From SZUA-430 sp964561925 (GTDB taxonomy: Bacteria > Pseudomonadota > Alphaproteobacteria > Micropepsales > Micropepsaceae), in contig CAZLRW010000002.1 of NCBI GenBank assembly GCA_964561925.1, positions 40,944-104,943 on the forward strand: a stretch of 64,000 nt of DNA. Reading direction: 5' to 3'. The notes beneath the pieces were generated by a model. The model made no database searches and had not been told where the DNA came from. It saw only the letters and a program-made list of their open reading frames with translations. How positions within the stretch are numbered: the first letter of the stretch is position 1; each line of letters starts with the position of its first letter. This document shows, piece after piece, positions 57,467-64,000 of the stretch. The position numbers and the translations under genes were made by a program.

Positions 57467-59071
57467 TCAGTACAGGCCCATCGCGTCCATCGTTTCGGCG
57501 CCGGCGACGCCGTCGACCGACATCTTGTTCGACTTCTGATAGGTCTCGACCGCCGCTTTGACGTCGGCATCGTAAAGACCGTCGACCGGACCCTTGTAAT
57601 GGCCGGATTTCTTCAGCGCTTCCTGCAGGCGTTCGACTTCGAGACCCTTGTCGCCCGGTTGGAGCGAGAAGCCGGCGCGCTTGCCCGACTTCGCCTGGTA
57701 GAGGCGTTGTTTGCTCGCCTTCAGGTAGTCCTTCTGGGCCGATTCCGAACTCGCAGCCGCCGACATCTGCCGGTTCTCGACGTTGAGCGCTTCGATCTTG
57801 CGGCGGACCCGTTCGTCGTTCAGGACCGCGTTCTTTTCTTCGAGCTCCTTGGCGAGCGCGGTCATGTTCTTCTGCGCTTCATCGCGTTTGCCGGCTTGGT
57901 AGAGCTTCACCTGTTCCTTCTGCAGACGGTCGCTTTCGGCCAAAGCCGCTTCGGCGGTTGCGACCTTGTTGCGCGCGCGGTCGACGGCCTTTTTGTCGGA
58001 CGAGACGTCGAGGGCGAGCGCTTGGCTGAACGTTTTCGCTTCGCCCGACTTCGCGGTTTTGTACGTGAGGTCGACTTGGCCGAGATCGGCGCGGCCGGAG
58101 GACGGGGCGTCGACTTCCAAGCGGAGGAGCACGGTGCGCTTTTCGCCCGCGAACACGTCCTCAAGTGCACGGCGAACGCTTGCGGTGCCCGATGCGTCGT
58201 CATAGCCAACGACTTCGGCCTTGCGCACGATCGCGCGGCCCGAGAAGCGGATTTCGACGTCGCGCGCCGTCGTTTCGAACAGCGAGCCCATCTCTTCCTG
58301 GAAGACGCGGGCCATCTGCGTCGGATGTTCAACGTAGTAGTAGCGCCCGCCGCCGTTCTCTGCGACCGATTCCATCAAATCTTCGTCGTAGTCGCGGCCG
58401 AGGCCCATGGATGAAATGCGGATGCCGTCACGCTTGGCGCCGCGGACGAGGCGGGCGATCTCTCCCGGGTCGGTGACGCCGGTATTCGCGAGACCATCCG
58501 ACATGAGAATGACGCGCGTGATCGTGCCATCCTGATCGGCCGGCCCGTCGAGCGCGTCCTTGGCCTCATCGACGCCGCGCATCATGCCGCCGGTCAGGTT
58601 CGTGGAGCCGCGCGGCTCCAGGCGATCGATCATGGCCTTAACCTCACTGAGGTTACCGACGCGCCGGGCCGGCCACATGACCGTGATCTGATCGTCGTAC
58701 TCGACGATGGAAAGCGTGTCGCGCTTGCCCAAACGGTCGACGGCGAGCTTGGCCGCGCGGCGCAGATACTCGATCTTGCCTTCGTCCGACATCGAACCCG
58801 AGCGGTCGAGGACCAGCGCAAGGTTCAAGGGCGGGCGCTCCGCTGCGGGGCCAGGGTCGACGTCGATCCCTTCGAACGTCACGACGGCGTAGACGACGGA
58901 CCGTCCGCCGGCGAGCACGGTCGGCTGGTCGAGTTGGACTTGGCCGCGGATCGGGTCTGCTGCGTATGCGGGCAGCGCTGCCGCGCCGCCGAGCAGCGCC
59001 AGGCTGCAAAAAACGGCAGTGGCGCGGGATCGCCAGCCATGTCTCAATCGTGCGGTGAGCGCATCGTGCAT
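57467..59071 (-). CDS. Exported VWA - coiled-coil - peptidoglycan-binding protein
   Basis: A 534-residue protein: signal peptide (SLALLGGAAALPAYA), a von Willebrand factor A domain with MIDAS DRSGSMS and the later SDGLANTG, a beta-sandwich region, a long charged coiled coil (about residues 330-440), and a C-terminal PG_binding_1 domain (GDKGLEVERLQEALKKSG ... VDGVAGAETMDAMGLY). ATG 59071 has GGAGA upstream. Probably periplasmic and cell-wall anchored. Function unknown. Confidence 0.88.
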   Translation of the reverse strand: MHDALTARLRHGWRSRATAVFCSLALLGGAAALPAYAADPIRGQVQLDQPTVLAGGRSVVYAVVTFEGIDVDPGPAAERPPLNLALVLDRSGSMSDEGKIEYLRRAAKLAVDRLGKRDTLSIVEYDDQITVMWPARRVGNLSEVKAMIDRLEPRGSTNLTGGMMRGVDEAKDALDGPADQDGTITRVILMSDGLANTGVTDPGEIARLVRGAKRDGIRISSMGLGRDYDEDLMESVAENGGGRYYYVEHPTQMARVFQEEMGSLFETTARDVEIRFSGRAIVRKAEVVGYDDASGTASVRRALEDVFAGEKRTVLLRLEVDAPSSGRADLGQVDLTYKTAKSGEAKTFSQALALDVSSDKKAVDRARNKVATAEAALAESDRLQKEQVKLYQAGKRDEAQKNMTALAKELEEKNAVLNDERVRRKIEALNVENRQMSAAASSESAQKDYLKASKQRLYQAKSGKRAGFSLQPGDKGLEVERLQEALKKSGHYKGPVDGLYDADVKAAVETYQKSNKMSVDGVAGAETMDAMGLY

Positions 59072-59509
59072 GTCACATTGTCTCCAAGGGGTGCGGGTAC
59101 GGACTGTCGCGCCGTTGCGCGGAAAGCAGGGCGACGCGGGCCCTGCAACCATGCGAGCATAAATCGCTTGCTGTGGCGCAAAGCAGCCGGGAATGCGGCG
59201 GGAATGCGGCTTCTCATGCGGCCAAACGATCACGCCGAATCGCTTTGGTGCCGAACGCCCGAGAATGGGCTAGGATGAGGACGGCGAAAATGTACACTCG
59301 TTCAGGCGAAAATCACCTTCCAGAGATTCCGGTGCGGACAAGCGGGATCCGAGAGGGTTTACGATTGCTTTAGGTGATGGGGGCACTAATTAGGAAAATA
59401 GTACTTGTGGGCCCTTCCGGCCGAGTTGCCATCTGAACGCCACCCTCGGACGCTTCAAATGGCCGCCTGACCTGACAAGGGCGCGTAACAGCGGGATAGG
59501 CGTGAACTC
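59072..59509. other. 438-bp divergent intergenic region upstream of prkA
   Basis: It holds the promoters of the VWA gene (minus) and the prkA operon (plus). It has short open frames without ribosome sites and no recognisable gene. The stretch 59281-59420 is relatively AT-rich, suggesting the prkA promoter lies there; no clear consensus was found. Confidence 0.4.
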
Positions 59510-61456
59510 ATGAGCGGCAACCTCGACGTCTTCGACGCGTTCTCTCGGGCGTATCAGCGCGAGAAGTTCGAAACTATGTCCCTGCGCGACTACCTGTTGG
59601 CGGCGCGCGACAATCCGATGATGTATGCGAGTCCAGCGGAGCGGATGATCGCGGCGATCGGCGAACCCGAACTCGTGGACACTTCTCGCGATTCGCGGCT
59701 GTCGCGGATGTTCTTCAACCGCACGATCAAGATGTATCGCGCCTTCGACGGCTTCTTCGGGATGGAAGACACGATCGAGCGGATCGTGGGCTACTTCAAG
59801 CACGCGGCGCAGGGTTTGGAAGAGCGGCGGCAGATTCTCTACCTCTTGGGCCCCGTGGGCGGCGGTAAGTCCTCGCTCGCCGAGCGCTTGAAAGAGCTGA
59901 TGGAGGTCAAGCCGATCTACGTGCTGAAAGCCGGGGACACGATCAGCCCGGTCTTCGAATCGCCGCTCGGCCTCTTCCGCACGTCCGAACTCGCCGACCT
60001 GCTGCAGGACCGCTACGGGATCGACAAGCACCGGTTGACCGGGATCATGAGCCCGTGGGCGGTGAAGCGGCTCGACGAATTCAACGGCGACATCTCGCGC
60101 TTCGAAGTCGTGAAGCTGCAGCCGTCGAAGCTGCGCCAGATCGCGATTGCGAAGACGGAGCCGGGCGACGAGAACAACCAGGACATCTCGGCGCTGACGG
60201 GCAAGGTCGACATCCGCAAGCTTGAGCGTTTCAGCCAGAACGACGCGGACGCCTATTCGTTCTCCGGCGGCTTGTGCCACGCGAACCAGGGCTTGCTCGA
60301 GTTCGTCGAAATGTTCAAGGCGCCGATCAAGGTGCTCCACCCGCTGCTGACGGCGACACAGGAAGGCAACTACATCGGCACCGAAACGCTGGGGCCCATT
60401 CCGTTCCAAGGCATCATCCTGGCGCACTCGAACGAGTCCGAGTGGACGCAGTTCAAGTCGAACAAGAACAACGAAGCGTTCCTCGACCGCATCTGCGTCG
60501 TGACCGTGCCCTATTGTCTGCGGGCACAGGACGAGGTCGCGATCTATCGGAAGCTGCTTAAGGGCAGCGAGCTCGGTAATGCGCCGTGCGCGCCCGAGAC
60601 GCTCGAGATGCTGGCGCGGTTCTGCGTGCTGACGCGTCTCAAGGAGCACGAGAATTCGAACTTGTTCTCGAAGCTGCGCGTTTACGACGGCGAGAAGCTG
60701 AAGGACACCGACCCGAAGGCCAAGACGCTGCAGGAGTACAAGGACGCGGCCGGCGTGGACGAAGGCATGAACGGCATCTCGACGCGCTTTGCCTACAAGG
60801 TGCTGTCGGAAACGTTCAACTACGACACGACCGAGGTCACGGCCGATCCCGTGCATCTGATGTACGTGCTCGAGCAGGCGATCAAGCGCGAGCAGCATCC
60901 GGACGAAGTCGAGAAGCGGTATCTGGAGTTCATCAAGGCGGAACTTGCGCCGCGCTACGCCGAGTTCATCGGCAAGGAAATCCAGAAGGCCTATCTCGAA
61001 TCCTACAGCGAGTACGGGCAGAATCTGTTCGACCGCTACATCTCCTATGCCGACGCTTGGATCGAAGATCAGGACTTCAAAGACCCCGACACGGGCCAAC
61101 TTCTCGACCGCAACAGCCTGGACAACGAGTTGTCGAAGATCGAGAAGCCTGCGGGCATCGCGAACCCGAAGGACTTCCGCAACGAGGTCGTGAAGTTCGC
61201 GCTGCGCCACCGCGCGGCGAACGACGGCAAGAACCCGGCCTGGACGTCGTACGAGAAGATCCGCAACGTGATCGAGAAGCGGATGTTCAGCCAGGTCGAA
61301 GATCTGCTGCCGGTGATTTCGTTCGAGTCAAAGAAAGATTCCGACACGCAGTCCAAGCACAACGAGTTCGTCAAGCGCATGCTTGCGCGCCACTACACGG
61401 CGCGTCAGGTGCGGCGCTTGGTCGAATGGTACATGCGTGTGAACAAGGCGGGGTAG
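59510..61456 (+). CDS. prkA: PrkA/YeaG-type serine protein kinase (AAA domain)
   Basis: A 648-residue PrkA: AAA-type nucleotide-binding domain with Walker A LLGPVGGGKSSLAERLK (about residue 120), and a C-terminal kinase-like region (LLKGSELGNAPCAPETL through the end). In E. coli YeaG works with YeaH and YcgB in nutrient stress. First gene of a prkA-yeaH-hydrolase-spoVR run. Confidence 0.95.
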   Translation: MSGNLDVFDAFSRAYQREKFETMSLRDYLLAARDNPMMYASPAERMIAAIGEPELVDTSRDSRLSRMFFNRTIKMYRAFDGFFGMEDTIERIVGYFKHAAQGLEERRQILYLLGPVGGGKSSLAERLKELMEVKPIYVLKAGDTISPVFESPLGLFRTSELADLLQDRYGIDKHRLTGIMSPWAVKRLDEFNGDISRFEVVKLQPSKLRQIAIAKTEPGDENNQDISALTGKVDIRKLERFSQNDADAYSFSGGLCHANQGLLEFVEMFKAPIKVLHPLLTATQEGNYIGTETLGPIPFQGIILAHSNESEWTQFKSNKNNEAFLDRICVVTVPYCLRAQDEVAIYRKLLKGSELGNAPCAPETLEMLARFCVLTRLKEHENSNLFSKLRVYDGEKLKDTDPKAKTLQEYKDAAGVDEGMNGISTRFAYKVLSETFNYDTTEVTADPVHLMYVLEQAIKREQHPDEVEKRYLEFIKAELAPRYAEFIGKEIQKAYLESYSEYGQNLFDRYISYADAWIEDQDFKDPDTGQLLDRNSLDNELSKIEKPAGIANPKDFRNEVVKFALRHRAANDGKNPAWTSYEKIRNVIEKRMFSQVEDLLPVISFESKKDSDTQSKHNEFVKRMLARHYTARQVRRLVEWYMRVNKAG

Positions 61457-61493
61457 CCGTTGAATCGAACGGCTGCTTCCCCCGGCGGCTTAA

Positions 61494-62813
61494 ATGGCGA
61501 ACTTCATAGACCGGCGACTCAATCCCAAAGGCAAAAGCCTTGCCAACCGGCAACGCTTCATCCGGCGCGCGCGCGCCGAGATCAAAGAGGCCGTGCAGAA
61601 ATCGTTGAAGGACCGCACGGTTTCGGACTTCGCGAAGGATCAGAAAATCTCGATCCCGACGAAGAGCACGAAGGAACCGCGGTTCCGGCTCGACCCGGCG
61701 TCGGGCGGCCAGCACGAGCGCGTGCTGCCCGGCAACAAGGACTTCGTCGAGGGCGATCAGATCAAGAAGCCGCGTCAGGGCGAAGGCCAGGGCCGCGGCA
61801 AGGACGCGTCGACGAGCGGGGAGTCGGAAGACGATTTCTCGTTCACGCTGAGCCAGGACGAGATTCTGGACATCTTCTTCGAGGACCTCGAACTCCCGAA
61901 CCTGATCAAGACGTCGCTGAAGGAGATCAAAGTCTATTCCTGGCGGCGGGCGGGGCTCACCACCGCGGGATCGCCGACGCAGATCAATCTCGTGCGCACG
62001 ATGCGCAACTCGTTCGGACGCAGGCTTGCGATGCGCCGGCCGAAGGAAGAGGACATCGAGGTTCTGCGCCAGCAGTTGACGGCGCTTCGCGGCGCCGCGC
62101 CGGACGGCGACAAACGGGAAGCGATCGCGGAGCTCGAGGAAGAAATCGCCCGGCTTGAGCATAAGCGCAAATGGGTGCCGTTCCTCGATCCCGTGGACGT
62201 GCGCTTCAACGCCTTCGTGCAGGAGCCCGTGCCGACGAGCCAGGCCGTTATGTTCTGTCTGATGGACGTGTCGGGGTCGATGGGCGAGCGGGAAAAGGAC
62301 CTCGCCAAGCGCTTCTTCATGCTGCTGCATTTGTTCTTGAAGCGGCGCTACGAGCGGCTCGACATCGTGTTCATCCGCCATACGCACGACGCGCAGGAAG
62401 TGGACGAGCACACGTTCTTCTATTCGCGCCAATCGGGCGGCACGATCGTGTCGACCGCGCTTGAGGAGATGAAGAAGATCGTCGCCGACCGCTACGCGAC
62501 CGGCGAATGGAACATCTATGCGGCCCAGGCTTCCGACGGTTACACGCAGACGGGCGACGCTTCGCGTTGCGTCGATCTGCTGAATCAAGAACTGATGCCG
62601 ATGTGCCAGTATTACGCCTACATCGAAATCCTCGACGAGCGCGAGATGGAGGTGTTCTCGAGCGAGGAGTCGGGGGCTGAGCTGTGGCGCGCCTATCGAA
62701 CGGTCGCCAAGCAGTGGAAGAACTTCGCCACGAAGCGGATCGCGAAGCCGCAGGACATTTTCCCGGTGTTCCGGGAATTGTTCTCGAAGGAGAGCGCGGA
62801 GGCCAAGACATGA
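61494..62813 (+). CDS. yeaH: YeaH/YhbH-family (DUF444) protein
   Basis: A 439-residue DUF444 protein. N-terminal FIDRRLNPKGKSLANRQRF, acidic/Gln-rich linker, and a C-terminal VWA-like domain with CLMDVSGSMGE and DIVFIRHTHDA. It lies 37 nt after prkA and overlaps the next gene by ATGA. Known partner of PrkA kinase. Confidence 0.94.
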   Translation: MANFIDRRLNPKGKSLANRQRFIRRARAEIKEAVQKSLKDRTVSDFAKDQKISIPTKSTKEPRFRLDPASGGQHERVLPGNKDFVEGDQIKKPRQGEGQGRGKDASTSGESEDDFSFTLSQDEILDIFFEDLELPNLIKTSLKEIKVYSWRRAGLTTAGSPTQINLVRTMRNSFGRRLAMRRPKEEDIEVLRQQLTALRGAAPDGDKREAIAELEEEIARLEHKRKWVPFLDPVDVRFNAFVQEPVPTSQAVMFCLMDVSGSMGEREKDLAKRFFMLLHLFLKRRYERLDIVFIRHTHDAQEVDEHTFFYSRQSGGTIVSTALEEMKKIVADRYATGEWNIYAAQASDGYTQTGDASRCVDLLNQELMPMCQYYAYIEILDEREMEVFSSEESGAELWRAYRTVAKQWKNFATKRIAKPQDIFPVFRELFSKESAEAKT

Positions 62814-63790
62814 ACGCCGCCGGGGCGAGCGTGTGGGGCCGGGTCCTGACCTGGCTCGACCACGAGGCCGACGCGGACGCCTATGCGCGGCTGCGGCGCG
62901 CGCCGCTGGCCAGCGACGTGACGGAACGGCTTTGCGCCTTCTTCGAACGCGACCGTCTGAATCCGGATAGGGCCGAGGCGGCGTTCGGGCGTGTTGCGCA
63001 CCGTATCCGCGCATCGCGCATCCTGTTCGTGCCGGCGGTCTTGAGCGGGATCGCGCTCAAGGCGAGCCGCGTGCGCCTCATCGAGTATTTGACCCATCAG
63101 GTTCGCCAGTTGAAGGACGAAGGGTTCGCCGCCGAGATCGCCGACGTCGATACCGGCGCGTCGGTCGCCGAGAACGGCCGGCGGCTCGCCCGGATCTTGG
63201 CAGAGCATCATTGCCCGACGTGGATCGTTTCGCACTCGAAGGGCGGGCTCGACACGCTGGAGGCGCTGATCGCGCATCCGGACATCGCGCGCTTCGTCGA
63301 CGGATGGATCGCGTTCCAGGCGCCGTTTCACGGTTCGCCGCTGGCCGACGTCGCCTCGGGCAGCGGGCGGGCGCGCAAGATCAGCCGCACGGCGCTGAAG
63401 GTGCTGGGCGCAGATCTGCAGGCGATCGTCGACCTCAGGACCGACCGGCGGGCGCAGTACATGGACCAGCACGCGACGCGCGTGGCCGAGATCGCTCGGG
63501 CCGTGCCGATCCTGTGCGTCGGCTCTGTCGCGGGCACGAACGCGATGTGGCCCTCGGCGCGTTGGCCGACGGCGCGGTGGATGGACGGCTTCGGGCTCAA
63601 GAACGACGGCATGGTGCCGGTGAATTCGACGATCCTGCCCGGCGCGCGGTTCGTGGGCTTGCGCGGGCTCGGGCACGGCGAGGTCGCCACGCATCATGTG
63701 CTCTCCCGGCGGCGGTTCGAGCATGTCGACTTGCTGAAAGCCCTGTTTGCGTTGATGCTGACGCAGAATCACGGCGTGGCAGCGGCATGA
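62810..63790 (+). CDS. Alpha/beta hydrolase, probable lipase/esterase
   Basis: A 326-residue protein without signal peptide. The nucleophile motif is WIVSHSKGGLDTLEA (SHSKGG); AFQAPFHGSPLAD is a lipase-like loop and the catalytic His is probably in LRGLGHGEVATHH. It overlaps yeaH and spoVR by ATGA on each side, so it is translated as part of the PrkA-YeaH-SpoVR operon. I know of no such gene in the E. coli yeaGH/ycgB set. Confidence 0.82.
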   Translation: MNAAGASVWGRVLTWLDHEADADAYARLRRAPLASDVTERLCAFFERDRLNPDRAEAAFGRVAHRIRASRILFVPAVLSGIALKASRVRLIEYLTHQVRQLKDEGFAAEIADVDTGASVAENGRRLARILAEHHCPTWIVSHSKGGLDTLEALIAHPDIARFVDGWIAFQAPFHGSPLADVASGSGRARKISRTALKVLGADLQAIVDLRTDRRAQYMDQHATRVAEIARAVPILCVGSVAGTNAMWPSARWPTARWMDGFGLKNDGMVPVNSTILPGARFVGLRGLGHGEVATHHVLSRRRFEHVDLLKALFALMLTQNHGVAAA

Positions 63791-64000
63791 GCGAGCTTCT
63801 CTTTTCGGGCGCCGAGTGGGATTTCGCGCTGCTCAGGCGCGTGTTTTCCGCGATCGAAGACGTCGCGGCCAACGATCTCAAGCTCGACACCTATGCCAAC
63901 CAGATCGAGATCATAACCTCCGAGCAGATGCTCGACGCCTATTCGGCGCACGGCATGCCGCTGATGTACCATCACTGGTCGTTCGGCAAGATCTTCGCGC
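63787..64000 (+). CDS. SpoVR/YcgB-family protein (N-terminal part)
   Basis: The first 71 residues are in the window. The segment ending MPLMYHHWSFGKIF is the SpoVR/YcgB N-terminal signature. ATG overlaps the upstream stop by ATGA. The gene continues beyond the window. Completes the PrkA-YeaH-SpoVR functional trio. Confidence 0.9.
   Translation, partial: MSELLFSGAEWDFALLRRVFSAIEDVAANDLKLDTYANQIEIITSEQMLDAYSAHGMPLMYHHWSFGKIFA

Overview
The window looks like chromosome of a GC-rich alphaproteobacterium. Supporting signs are a gcrA cell-cycle regulator with a CtrA-type box (TTAA-N7-TTAA) upstream, a RegB/ActS-type redox sensor kinase, a class I (archaeal-type) lysyl-tRNA synthetase, a SAM-II riboswitch on metZ and a PrkA-YeaH-SpoVR locus. 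Third codon positions are strongly G/C almost everywhere. The exceptions are dcd (38.8-40.0 kb) and an inserted element at 41.5-47.2 kb.

Layout. 0-6 kb: 3' part of a regB-like kinase behind an ankyrin protein, a class A penicillin-binding protein, a YgjP-type metalloprotease, a VOC protein and a HAD hydrolase. 6-15.6 kb: succinate dehydrogenase sdhC-sdhD-sdhA, then a KDSR-like SDR, creD and an M1 aminopeptidase, and only then sdhB, followed by a DUF2817 peptidase. 15.6-22.3 kb: biotin genes bioB-bioA and bioF-bioD with an S9 peptidase between them, then an L,D-transpeptidase. 22.4-24.5 kb: a secreted four-repeat CVNH/beta-gamma-crystallin protein and a Tat-exported dienelactone hydrolase. 24.5-28.8 kb: phosphate regulation, where the PhoR-like kinase is fused to a complete 12-helix MFS transporter and followed by phoU and phoB, with no pst genes here. 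28.8-33.8 kb: gcrA, argD-argF-hslO and argE. 34-41.4 kb: small envelope genes, folE, a SAM-II-controlled metZ-osmC-apaG unit, dcd, a small DMT-like protein and a radical SAM protein.

41.47-47.20 kb: an integrated element of 5,683 bp between equivalent positions of a 44-bp repeat of tRNA-Gly(CCC). It carries a tyrosine integrase, an excisionase-like protein, a large protein with two SDH-type (ClpP-fold) protease domains of which the first lacks the nucleophile, a four-helix membrane protein and unknown genes. Integration truncated the left tRNA copy. The element brought its own 5' half and upstream flank, so the right copy is intact.

47.2-64 kb: a methyltransferase, pyrD, a degenerate S24-type regulator, a TPR protein, lysS, a DinG-type helicase, a coupled terB/fatty acid hydroxylase/sixA operon, a GNAT enzyme, a VWA-coiled-coil-peptidoglycan-binding protein, and prkA-yeaH-(alpha/beta hydrolase)-spoVR, with spoVR cut by the window end.

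The most unusual items are the MFS-PhoR fusion with a plausible internal kinase start, the tRNA-Gly element with its tandem SDH protease, the CVNH-crystallin protein, and the SAM-II riboswitch joined to an apparent antiterminator/terminator switch.
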